The notes under the pieces were generated by a model. That model did no database searches. It saw nothing but the letters and a program-made list of their open reading frames with translations, and was not told the DNA's origin. The position numbers and the translations under genes were made by a program. A DNA stretch of 64,000 bases. Source: Solirubrum puertoriconensis. GTDB taxonomy: Bacteria > Bacteroidota > Bacteroidia > Cytophagales > Hymenobacteraceae. The stretch spans positions 62,003-126,002 of the forward strand of contig NZ_LNAL01000006.1 in the NCBI RefSeq assembly GCF_001483135.1, written 5' to 3'. This document shows positions 53,515 through 61,300 of the stretch, in pieces. Positions within the stretch are counted from its first letter, which is position 1, and each line of letters begins with the position of its first letter.

Positions 53515-55227
53515 ATGCACCGCGTCATCCTAGGTATTAATTGCAGTGGTTTTCACTCCTCGGCCTGCCTGCTCGATGCCCAAGGGCGGGTGCAGTTTGC
53601 CATTGCCGAGGAGCGGCTCTCGCGCCAGAAGCAGGATAAGTCGTTCCCGCGGCGCGCCATTCAGTACTGCTGCGAGGCGGCGGGCCTGCGGGTGCAGGAG
53701 GTTACCGATGTGTTTGTGGGCTGGAACCCGGCCGCCTACCTAGGGCAATCGGGCCAAACGCTGGCCGATGCTTTCCAGAACCGCGGCAAACTGGCGCAGC
53801 TCACGGCGCAGGAGCTGGCCGCCATGCAAGGCGATGCGCACCACCTAGGGCAAACGCTGCTGCGCGCGGGCGGCCACCAAACGCGCATTCACTATGTCAA
53901 TCACCACCACGCGCACTTGGCCAACGCGCTGGTGCCCTCGGGCTTTGCCGAAGCCGACTTCTTCGTTGCCGATGGCTTTGGCGAAACCACCACCGGACTC
54001 ATTGGCACCGCCGACGCGCACGGCCTGCACGAGTTGGCCGCCAACCGCACGCCGCACTCCCTCGGTCTATTTTATGCCGCCTTCACCGAATTCCTGGGCT
54101 TCCGGCCCAACAGCGACGAGTGGAAGATTATGGCCCTGGCTGCCCGCGGCAACCCGAATACCTACTATGAGCAGCTCCGCCCGCTTATCACGGTAGAGGG
54201 GCTGCACTTCGAACTCGATCTGCGCTATTTCGAGTTCTTCCTGTTTTTCACGCCCCGGTATTTTTCGCCCAAACTCGAGGCGTTGCTGGGCCCGGCCGTG
54301 GCACCCGGTGCCGAGCTTACCCAACGCGACTACGACATTGTAGCCGCCGTGCAGCGCATTACCGAGGAGGCGGTGTTTGAGCTGCTGAACAACCTTCAGG
54401 CCCAAACCGGCCGGCGGCGCCTGGTGCTCGGCGGCGGCGTGCTCATGAACTCGGTGCTCAACGGCAAGCTGCGCCAGCACACCCGATACGCCGAGGTGTT
54501 CATCGGCGGCACCCCCGACGATACCGGCATTAGCGTGGGCAGCGCCCTCTACGGCCGGCACTTTGTGCTGTGCGAACCCAGGGCCGCGCACCCCGAGGCC
54601 AGCCGCCACAACTTTTTCGGGCGCGCGTACGCCGAGGCCGAACTGGAGGCCGAGCTGCAGCGCCGCAAGCTGCGCTACGAGCGGCCCGCCAGCATCACCG
54701 CCGCCACGGCCGAGCTGCTGCACCAAGGGCAGGTGCTGGGCTGGTTTCAGGGCGCCTCGGAATTTGGGCAGCGGGCCCTAGGCCACCGGAGTATCTTGGC
54801 CGACCCTACCCGCCCCGACATGAAAGCCAGGGTAAACGCCAGCATTAAGTACCGCGAAGCCTTCCGGCCGTTTGCGCCCGCCGTACCTGCCGAGCACCAG
54901 CACGCGTACTTCGAGCTACCCGAAGGCGAAACGGCTTATTTCATGGAAAAGGTGTTCCGGCTGAAGCCGGACGCCCAGCGCCGCCTGCCCGCCGTAACCC
55001 ACGACGACGGCACCGGCCGCCTGCAAACCGTGCTGGCCGCCGACAATGGCCTCTTTCACGAGTTGTTGCTAAAATTCGGCCAACTCAGCGAAGTGCCCGT
55101 GCTACTCAATACCTCCTTCAACCTCAACGGCATGCCCTTGGTCGAGTCGCCGGCCGACGCTTTGGATTGCTACCTGCAATCGGGGCTCGATGCGTTGGCG
55201 CTGGGGCCCTTCTTGCTGCGGAAGTAA
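53515..55227 (+). CDS. Carbamoyltransferase, NodU/CmcH family
   Basis: 570 residues. Transfers carbamoyl from carbamoyl phosphate via carbamoyl-adenylate to a hydroxyl on a sugar or antibiotic. N-terminal kinase-like (TobZ/YrdC-TsaD fold) landmarks: RVILGINCSGFHSSACLLDA, AEERLSRQKQDKSFPRRAI, the metal-binding H130-H131-H132-A-H134-LANA, and DGFGETTTGLIG. The central region has FLGFRPNSDEWKIMALAARG and LGGGVLMNSVLNGKL. The C-terminal domain has GWFQGASEFGQRALGHRSIL, RPFAPAVPAEH and NTSFNLNGMPLVESPADALD. No glycosyltransferase or biosynthetic cluster accompanies it, so the acceptor is unknown. Divergent from the glycosidase. Confidence 0.92.
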   Translation: MHRVILGINCSGFHSSACLLDAQGRVQFAIAEERLSRQKQDKSFPRRAIQYCCEAAGLRVQEVTDVFVGWNPAAYLGQSGQTLADAFQNRGKLAQLTAQELAAMQGDAHHLGQTLLRAGGHQTRIHYVNHHHAHLANALVPSGFAEADFFVADGFGETTTGLIGTADAHGLHELAANRTPHSLGLFYAAFTEFLGFRPNSDEWKIMALAARGNPNTYYEQLRPLITVEGLHFELDLRYFEFFLFFTPRYFSPKLEALLGPAVAPGAELTQRDYDIVAAVQRITEEAVFELLNNLQAQTGRRRLVLGGGVLMNSVLNGKLRQHTRYAEVFIGGTPDDTGISVGSALYGRHFVLCEPRAAHPEASRHNFFGRAYAEAELEAELQRRKLRYERPASITAATAELLHQGQVLGWFQGASEFGQRALGHRSILADPTRPDMKARVNASIKYREAFRPFAPAVPAEHQHAYFELPEGETAYFMEKVFRLKPDAQRRLPAVTHDDGTGRLQTVLAADNGLFHELLLKFGQLSEVPVLLNTSFNLNGMPLVESPADALDCYLQSGLDALALGPFLLRK

Positions 55228-55316
55228 GCAGCACCCAAGGCAAGCGCCTAGATGCTGCGTGCCATCCTTCGGCCGGATGCGCGCGTTTAAGGCAGACCAT
55301 CCAATCTGCCTACACC

Positions 55317-55814
55317 ATGAGGATCAATCGTACATCTGTATTCTGGCAAACCCTGGGCCTAGGCGCCTTGTCGGGGTTGCGCAGCATGTCGTCGTTGGCC
55401 ATGCTTAGCCACGTATTGCACAAGCAACCGTCGGGCCGCTTGGCGGCGTCGCCGCTGCGCTGGTTCCAGTCGGGCACCGCTGCCAACGCCTTAAAGGTTA
55501 TGGCCGGCGGCGAGCTGCTGGGCGACAAGCTGCCCAACATGCCCGACCGCACCGCGCCGCCTATTTTGGGCGGCCGTATTCTGTCGGGGGCGCTGGTGGG
55601 CGGCGTTCTAGCCAAAGCCAACCGCAATAGCCTGTGGCAAGGCGCACTGCTGGGTGCCGCAGCGGCCGTAGCCAGTAGCTACGCCGCGCTGTACCTGCGC
55701 AAAGCTGCTTCGCGCAACACGCCCGTTAAGGAGCCCTGGACGGGCGTGGTGGAAGACGCCATTACGCTGGCCAGCGGCACAGCCTTGCTCAAAGGCAACA
55801 CGCCCGGCCATTAA
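55317..55814 (+). CDS. DUF4126 membrane protein
   Basis: 165 residues from MRINRTSVFWQTLGLGALSG. Family landmarks: LGALSGLRSMSSLAMLSHVL, the GGELLGDKLPNMPDRTAPPI segment, GGRILSGALVGGVLAKANRN and LLGAAAAVASSYAALYLRKA. Three or four membrane segments are expected. Members are small integral membrane proteins of unknown function found across bacteria. The gene follows the carbamoyltransferase by 89 bases and ends at a strong hairpin before the ccoNO promoter. Confidence 0.88.
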   Translation: MRINRTSVFWQTLGLGALSGLRSMSSLAMLSHVLHKQPSGRLAASPLRWFQSGTAANALKVMAGGELLGDKLPNMPDRTAPPILGGRILSGALVGGVLAKANRNSLWQGALLGAAAAVASSYAALYLRKAASRNTPVKEPWTGVVEDAITLASGTALLKGNTPGH

Positions 55815-55837
55815 ACACCTCGCAAACTCACCTACTG

Positions 55838-55885
55838 CGCAAGGGCGCTGCCTGGCTGCTTCGGTACCAAGGCAGCGCCCTTGCG
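55838..55885. terminator. Hairpin separating the DUF4126 gene from ccoNO
   Basis: A 16-bp perfect stem (CGCAAGGGCGCTGCCT / AGGCAGCGCCCTTGCG) with a 16-base loop. The tail GTTTAG is weak in T. Confidence 0.75.
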
Positions 55886-55934
55886 GTTTAGATTAGACAG
55901 TAGGAGGGAGCAGCGTCACTTCAGCGGCTTGCGG

Positions 55935-56002
55935 CCTGATATCTATCAGGCGCCGCGTCTGACTTTCGTCATCTTTTCGCGGTCCGGGTTTGGGGAGTTT
56001 TG
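55935..56002 (+). promoter_or_regulatory. Tandem Fnr-like sites and promoter of ccoNO
   Basis: Site 1 CCTGATATCTATCAGG (55935-55950, perfect palindrome; core TGAT-ATCT-ATCA); site 2 TGAC-TTTC-GTCA (55960-55971). Then ATCTTTT and, 17 bases later, GAGTTTTG (55995-56002). It aligns with the ccoI promoter without gaps from site 1 to the -7 box. Site 2 falls near -41.5. Confidence 0.85.
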
Positions 56003-56030
56003 TAACACTCAAAACAACCCGTTTCGCGCT

Positions 56031-58232
56031 ATGGCTGTGCTGGTCCAAGCGAAATCGCCCCAGGAGCTGGATAAGTCCTCGAAGGCCGTTCTCGCATCGT
56101 TTTACGACAACAAAATCGTCCGCAATTTCGGTATTGCTACCGTCTTCTGGGGCATTGCTGGCATGCTGATCGGGGTAATCGCCGCGTTTCAGCTGGCCCG
56201 CCCCGAGCTCAACATGGGTACGCCTTACACCACGTTTGGCCGTATCCGCCCCTTGCACACCAATGCCGTGATTTTCGCCTTTGTGGGCAACGGCATTTTC
56301 ATGGGGGTATACTACTCGCTGCAGCGTTTGTGCAAAACGCGCATGTTCTCCGATCTGCTGAGCAAAATTCACTTCTGGGGTTGGCAGCTCATCATCGTAT
56401 CGGCCGTGGCTACGCTGCCGCTGGGCTATACCAGCTCCAAGGAGTACGCCGAGCTGGAGTGGCCCATCGACATTGCCATTACTCTGATCTGGGTAGTGTT
56501 CGGCTGGAACATGTTCGGCACCATTGCCCGCCGCAAGGAGAAGCACCTGTATGTAGGCATCTGGTTTTACATCGCCACGTTCCTGACGGTAGCCGTGCTG
56601 CACATCGTCAACTCGATGGCCATTCCGGTGTCGTTCCTGAAGAGCTACTCGCTCTATGCCGGGGTGCAGGATGCGCTGGTGCAGTGGTGGTACGGCCACA
56701 ACGCAGTAGCCTTCTTCCTGACCACGCCTTACCTGGGCCTGATGTACTACTTCCTGCCGAAAGCGGCAGAGCGCCCGGTGTACTCGTACCGCCTCTCGAT
56801 CATTCACTTCTGGTCGCTGATCTTCATCTACATCTGGGCGGGGCCGCACCACTTGCTGTACACCGCCCTGCCCGACTGGGCCCAAAGCCTAGGTGTGGTG
56901 TTCTCGGTTATGCTGATTGCACCCTCGTGGGGCGGCATGATCAACGGCCTGCTCACCTTGCGCGGCGCCTGGGATAAAGTGCGCGAAGAGCCCATCCTGA
57001 AGTTTATGGTGGTGGCTATCACAGCCTACGGCATGGCCACTTTCGAGGGGCCGATGCTCTCGCTGAAGAACGTAAACGCCATTGCCCACTTCACCGACTG
57101 GATTGTAGCCCACGTACACGTTGGCGCCCTGGGCTGGAACGGTTTCCTCACCTTCGCCGTGCTCTACTGGTTGTGGCCCCGCCTGTACCAAACCCCGATG
57201 CACTCGCGCAAGTTGGTGAACACCCACTTCTGGCTCGGCACCCTAGGTATCCTGTTCTACGCCATTCCCATGTACTGGGCCGGCTTCACGCAGGGCCTGA
57301 TGTGGAAGCAGTTCAACGACGAGGGCATGTTGCAGTACGCCAACTTCCTCGAAACCGTGATGCAGATTGTACCCATGTACTACCTGCGCGGCATCGGCGG
57401 GGTGCTCTACCTGAGCGGCGTGTTCCTGATGGTGTACAACCTCTATAAAACCGCCAAAGCTGGCTCGCTGCTCGCCGATGAGAAGTTCCACGCGCCGGCT
57501 GTAATCGACAACGAGCACAGCCACGAAGGCGGCCACTGGCACCGCTGGATTGAGCGCCGCCCCGTGCAGCTCAGCATCTGGGCTACGGTAGCCATCCTGA
57601 TCGGCGGCGCGGTAGAAATGGTGCCCACTTTCCTCATCAAGAAAAACGTGCCCACCATTGCCTCCGTCAAGCCTTACACCTCGCTCGAGCTCGAAGGCCG
57701 CGACATCTACATCAAAGAAGGCTGCGTGAACTGCCACACCCAAATGGTGCGCCCCTTCCGCTCCGAAACCGAGCGCTACGGCGAGTACTCCAAAGCCGGC
57801 GAGTTTGTGTACGACCGGCCGTTCCTGTGGGGCTCGAAGCGCACCGGCCCCGATTTGCATCGCCTCGGGGGCAAGTACCCGCACTCGTGGCACTACAACC
57901 ACATGATGGACCCCACCAGCATGTCGCCGGGCTCGATTATGCCGCCTTACCCCTGGCTGTTCGAAAACCAGACCGACTACTCGAGCACTGCCGCCAAAAT
58001 TGCCGCCCTGCGCAAGCTCGGCACGCCTTACCCCGCCGGCTACGAGCAAGTGGCCGTGCAGGACGCCGAAAAGCAAGCCGCCGGCATTGTGGCCGACTTA
58101 GCCAAGGAAGACATCAAAGTGAAATCGGACAAGGAAATCGTGGCGCTGATTGCCTACCTGCAACGCCTAGGTACCGACATCAAAGTAAAAGAAGACCAAG
58201 CTGCTGCCTCGGCTGTAGCCGCCGCTGAATAA
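56031..58232 (+). CDS. ccoN: cbb3 cytochrome c oxidase, fused CcoN-CcoO
   Basis: Catalytic subunit I joined to the monohaem subunit CcoO: high-affinity terminal oxidase for low oxygen. 733 residues from MAVLVQAKSPQELDKSSKAV. CcoN (~30-490) has twelve membrane helices with conserved histidines in RIRPLHTNAVIFAF, WWYGHNAVAFFLTT, WAGPHHLLYTALPDW and HFTDWIVAHVHVGALGWNG. A soluble linker (HSHEGGHWHRW) follows. CcoO (~510-690) has one membrane helix and a C565-V-N-C568-H569 haem site with the axial Met in PGSIMPPYPW. The N-O fusion is common in Bacteroidota. It is preceded by the Fnr-type promoter and followed by ccoQ and ccoP. The upstream in-frame start at 55881 would cross the promoter. Confidence 0.96.
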   Translation: MAVLVQAKSPQELDKSSKAVLASFYDNKIVRNFGIATVFWGIAGMLIGVIAAFQLARPELNMGTPYTTFGRIRPLHTNAVIFAFVGNGIFMGVYYSLQRLCKTRMFSDLLSKIHFWGWQLIIVSAVATLPLGYTSSKEYAELEWPIDIAITLIWVVFGWNMFGTIARRKEKHLYVGIWFYIATFLTVAVLHIVNSMAIPVSFLKSYSLYAGVQDALVQWWYGHNAVAFFLTTPYLGLMYYFLPKAAERPVYSYRLSIIHFWSLIFIYIWAGPHHLLYTALPDWAQSLGVVFSVMLIAPSWGGMINGLLTLRGAWDKVREEPILKFMVVAITAYGMATFEGPMLSLKNVNAIAHFTDWIVAHVHVGALGWNGFLTFAVLYWLWPRLYQTPMHSRKLVNTHFWLGTLGILFYAIPMYWAGFTQGLMWKQFNDEGMLQYANFLETVMQIVPMYYLRGIGGVLYLSGVFLMVYNLYKTAKAGSLLADEKFHAPAVIDNEHSHEGGHWHRWIERRPVQLSIWATVAILIGGAVEMVPTFLIKKNVPTIASVKPYTSLELEGRDIYIKEGCVNCHTQMVRPFRSETERYGEYSKAGEFVYDRPFLWGSKRTGPDLHRLGGKYPHSWHYNHMMDPTSMSPGSIMPPYPWLFENQTDYSSTAAKIAALRKLGTPYPAGYEQVAVQDAEKQAAGIVADLAKEDIKVKSDKEIVALIAYLQRLGTDIKVKEDQAAASAVAAAE

Positions 58233-58323
58233 CTCAACTGGCCCCGGGCGGGGTGCTCCTTGCAACACGTGCTGGAAACACTTGCCGGCACCCCGCCCCT
58301 AAAGCCTCTCTAGGTCTAACGTT

Positions 58324-58524
58324 ATGTACAAGAACGTCCTTCAGGCAATCAGCGGAATCGAGATTTACCCGCTTATTTCCTTCGTCATTTTCTTTCTCTT
58401 TTTCCTGGCCCTGTTGGTGTATGTATGCGTGGTTAGCCGCGAGCATATCCAGGCCATGAAACAAATTCCGCTGCAGGCCGACGATGCCGCGCAAGCCCAG
58501 CCGGAAGGAGGTGTGCTATGCTAA
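58324..58524 (+). CDS. ccoQ: CcoQ-like small membrane subunit
   Basis: 66 residues: MYKNVLQAISGIEIYPLISF, VIFFLFFLALLVYVCVVSRE, HIQAMKQIPLQADD. One membrane helix followed by a charged cytoplasmic tail, the CcoQ layout, at the expected place between ccoNO and ccoP. CcoQ helps assemble or stabilise the oxidase. Its last codons carry a perfect AAGGAGGTG for ccoP and its stop codon overlaps the ccoP start (ATG at 58518, TAA at 58522-58524). Confidence 0.85.
   Translation: MYKNVLQAISGIEIYPLISFVIFFLFFLALLVYVCVVSREHIQAMKQIPLQADDAAQAQPEGGVLC
58505..58513 (+). promoter_or_regulatory. Strong Shine-Dalgarno sequence for ccoP
   Basis: AAGGAGGTG inside the end of ccoQ, with the AGGAGG core 6 bases before ATG 58518. 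Most other starts in the window have no such site. It favours 58518 over ATG 58524. Confidence 0.8.
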
Positions 58525-59423
58525 TGCGCCGTTGGTACCTAGGCGCGTTGCTCGTGCTGAGCAGCCTGCTCACCGGCTCGGCCGCCGTAGCGCAAGAAGC
58601 CGCCGCTGCTACCGAAGCTGCCAAGCCCGCCGCCGAAAGCGGCACCAACCTCACGGCCATGCTCTGGCTGATGGGGGGCCTCACCGCTCTGATCATCTTT
58701 GTGCTGCTGATGCTGTTTGCCCTGCTGTGGCAAATGCGGCCGTTGCTGCGGAAGGTGTACGAAATAGAGACCATTCGCGAATCGTGGTACGGCCGTGCCC
58801 TAGGTCTGTTTTTGGGCGACACGGTGGGCCTCACGGGCAAGTACAAGGAAGACGTGATGGCCGGCCATGATTACGACGGCATCACGGAGTACGACAACGA
58901 CCTGCCGCCGTGGTGGAAGTACGGCTTCTACGTTACCATCGTGTTCGGCATTGCTTACTTCGTGCACTACCACGTATCGGAAACCGGCCAGCTGAGCGAC
59001 GCTGAGTACCAACACGAAATGGCCGAAGCCGCCATGCTGGCCGCCAAGCTCGGTGCCAACGACGACCCCAACAAGCCCACCGATTACAAAGCCCTAACGG
59101 CCGCCGCCGATATTGAAGCCGGTAAGGCTGTATTCGCCCAAAACTGCGCCGCTTGCCACGGCCAGGCCGGCGAAGGCAAAGTAGGCCCCAACCTCACCGA
59201 CGAGTACTGGCTGCACGGCGGCGAGGTGAACAAGGTGTACAAAACCGTGAAGTACGGCGTAACCACCAAAGGCATGGTAGCCTGGAAAGGCAAGCTCTCA
59301 AGCAAGCAAATGCTGCAGGTGTCGTCGTACATCCTGAGCATTCAGGGCACCAACCCGGCCAACGCCAAGGCCCCGCAAGGCGAGAAGGAAGCTGCCAGCG
59401 GCAAGCCCGTAGCCAAGCTGTAG
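58518..59423 (+). CDS. ccoP: cbb3 oxidase cytochrome c subunit CcoP, single haem
   Basis: 301 residues. Signal peptide (to AVAQE), a membrane helix at ~45-70 (AMLWLMGGLTALIIFVLLML), a second at ~133-150 (WWKYGFYVTIVFGIAYFVHY), and DYDGITEYDNDLPPWW, the CcoP N-terminal signature. One haem c site C210-A-A-C213-H214 with axial Met in KGMVAWKGKLS. Classical CcoP has two haems; here only the second-type site is present. It delivers electrons to CcoN. It overlaps ccoQ by 7 bases. Its stop codon TAG is part of the first GTAG of REP-like copy D. Confidence 0.93.
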   Translation: MLMRRWYLGALLVLSSLLTGSAAVAQEAAAATEAAKPAAESGTNLTAMLWLMGGLTALIIFVLLMLFALLWQMRPLLRKVYEIETIRESWYGRALGLFLGDTVGLTGKYKEDVMAGHDYDGITEYDNDLPPWWKYGFYVTIVFGIAYFVHYHVSETGQLSDAEYQHEMAEAAMLAAKLGANDDPNKPTDYKALTAAADIEAGKAVFAQNCAACHGQAGEGKVGPNLTDEYWLHGGEVNKVYKTVKYGVTTKGMVAWKGKLSSKQMLQVSSYILSIQGTNPANAKAPQGEKEAASGKPVAKL

Positions 59424-59520
59424 CGTGAACTTTAGCCCGCGTTTGCCAGAACAATTGGCTGTGCGCGGAACTGCCCTGACGAACACCGTTTCAGAAAACG
59501 CGGGCTGAAGCCCGCGCAAC
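59420..59520. repeat. REP-like repeat, copy D
   Basis: 101 bases. The left end GTAGCGTGAACTTTAGCCCG is degenerate; the right end CGCGGGCTGAAGCCCGCG is intact. GTAG (59420-59423) includes the ccoP stop. The right terminal GCTAC has decayed to GCAAC. Confidence 0.75.
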
Positions 59521-59595
59521 ACACTGCCCGCAGCGGGTACCCTTCTCCCCGCTGTTCATCCGCAAGCCGCTCACAGCACAGCCCTAAGCTCGGAT

Positions 59596-59630
59596 GGGCC
59601 GCCAGCCCTAGGTTGGCGGCGGGCCTTTTT
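59596..59630 (+). terminator. Terminator of ccoNOQP
   Basis: Stem GGCCGCCA / TGGCGGC continuing GGGCC, with CCTAGG in the loop and TTTTTAG after it. The 321-base gap between ccoP and ccoG holds only this and repeat copy D. Confidence 0.8.
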
Positions 59631-59744
59631 AGGGAATACGGCCAGGGCAAGGTGCCCGGCCACGCCTGGCCTGCCGCAGACCGACGGAATGTGTAGCCGA
59701 TAACGCCCTAGGTGCTTTCAACGCCGCGGGGCTCCTGTACCAAG

Positions 59745-61169
59745 ATGAATCCCGTCGCCACCAAACCCGCCGCTGCCGAGTCGTTCCGCGACTCTATCTC
59801 GACGATCGACGCCGAAGGCAAGCGCGTGTGGCTCTTCCCGAAGAAACCCAGCGGCAAGCTGTACAACGCCCGCAAGTGGGTAAGCTACGGCCTGCTTACG
59901 CTGCTTTTTGCCGGCCCCTGGCTGCGCCTCAACGAATTGCCCGTGCTGATGCTCAACGTGGTTGAGCGCAAGTTCATTATCATGGGCCAAATCTTCTGGC
60001 CGCAGGATTTCTTTATCCTGCTGCTGGGCTTCATGGCCTTTATCCTGTTCATCATCCTGTTTACGGTGGTGTACGGGCGCATTTTCTGCGGCTGGGTGTG
60101 CCCCCAGACCATCTTCATGGAGATGGTGTTTCGGCGGGTAGAGTACTTTTTCGAGGGCGACGCGTCCCAGCAAAAAGCCCTCGACAAAGCCGACTGGACG
60201 TGGAACAAGATCTGGCGCCGCACCGGCAAGCACAGCGTATTTGTGCTTATCTCGTTGCTGATTGCCAATACCTTCCTGGCATACATCATCGGTTCGGAGG
60301 CCTTGGTGAAAATCATTGCCGATTCGCCGCTAAACCACCTAGGCGGTCTTAGCTCGATGGTGGTGTTCACGGGTGTGTTCTACGCGGTATTTGCCCGGTT
60401 TCGGGAGCAGGTGTGCACCATTGCTTGCCCCTACGGCCGCTTGCAGGGCGTAATGCTCGATAAAAATACCATTACCGTGGCCTACGATTACGGCCGCGGC
60501 GAGCCGCGCGAGAAGCTGCGCAAAAACCAGGAGCGCAAAGCCGGCGACTGCATCGACTGCAAACAGTGCGTGCAGGTGTGCCCGACGGGCATCGACATCC
60601 GCAACGGCGCCCAGCAAATGGAGTGCATCAACTGCACGGCGTGCATTGATGTGTGCAACTCCATAATGGACCTCATCAACAAGCCGCACGGCCTCATTCG
60701 CTACGATTCGGAAGCGCACATCGAAGCGGGTACCAAGTTCAAAGTTACGGGCCGCACCAAGGCGTACACCGCCGTGCTGGTGGTGCTGGTGGTGCTGGTG
60801 GGGGTAATGGTTGGCCTGCTGATAACGCGTTCCAACGTTGATGCTACCGTGCTGCGCACGCCGGGGCAGCTGTACCAAAAAACGGAGCGCGGCACCGTCA
60901 CCAACCTCTACAACATCTCGGTTATCAACAAAACCAACCGCGCCATGCCTATTGAGTTGCGCGTGCTCGAGCCCGCCGATGGCTCGGTGAAGCTGGTGGG
61001 CCAGAACGGCCTGAAGTTGCCCGCCCAAGGCATGGTGGAAGGCGTGTTCTTCGCCGAGCTACCCACTGCCGCGCTAACGCATACCAGCAATAAAATCCGC
61101 ATTGGTGTGTACAGTGGCGGCCAATTGATAACCGAAGAGAAAACTAAGTTTTTGGCGCCAGCGCAGTAG
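59745..61169 (+). CDS. ccoG: cbb3 oxidase accessory iron-sulphur protein CcoG
   Basis: 474 residues from MNPVATKPAAAESFRDSIST. Membrane-bound ferredoxin-like protein; in other bacteria CcoG reduces Cu(II) for oxidase assembly. Several membrane helices (~45-65, ~85-110, ~185-205, ~330-355). Cysteine motifs: FCGWVCPQ, CTIACPYGRLQ, and two [4Fe-4S] sites CIDCKQCVQVCPTG and CINCTACIDVC. The C-terminal ~110 residues are an Ig-like domain (NLYNISVINKTNRAMPIELR). It lacks its own Fnr-type site and lies after a terminator, so it may have a separate promoter. REP copy E follows. Confidence 0.94.
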   Translation: MNPVATKPAAAESFRDSISTIDAEGKRVWLFPKKPSGKLYNARKWVSYGLLTLLFAGPWLRLNELPVLMLNVVERKFIIMGQIFWPQDFFILLLGFMAFILFIILFTVVYGRIFCGWVCPQTIFMEMVFRRVEYFFEGDASQQKALDKADWTWNKIWRRTGKHSVFVLISLLIANTFLAYIIGSEALVKIIADSPLNHLGGLSSMVVFTGVFYAVFARFREQVCTIACPYGRLQGVMLDKNTITVAYDYGRGEPREKLRKNQERKAGDCIDCKQCVQVCPTGIDIRNGAQQMECINCTACIDVCNSIMDLINKPHGLIRYDSEAHIEAGTKFKVTGRTKAYTAVLVVLVVLVGVMVGLLITRSNVDATVLRTPGQLYQKTERGTVTNLYNISVINKTNRAMPIELRVLEPADGSVKLVGQNGLKLPAQGMVEGVFFAELPTAALTHTSNKIRIGVYSGGQLITEEKTKFLAPAQ

Positions 61170-61175
61170 AACGAT

Positions 61176-61277
61176 GTAGCGCGGACTTCAGTCCGCGTTC
61201 GTCAAATAGTAAGCCTCCTCGTAAGCCATCGTGCTGCGACAATCGTCCGGACGAACGCGGACTGAAGTCCGCGCTGC
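61176..61277. repeat. REP-like repeat, copy E
   Basis: 102 bases. Arms GTAGCGCGGACTTCAGTCCG and CGGACTGAAGTCCGCGCTGC. Compared with the other copies GGGC/GCCC has become GGAC/GTCC on both sides of each palindrome, so pairing is preserved by paired changes. Confidence 0.85.
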
Positions 61278-61300
61278 ATCGGCCAAACATCACCTTTCTT

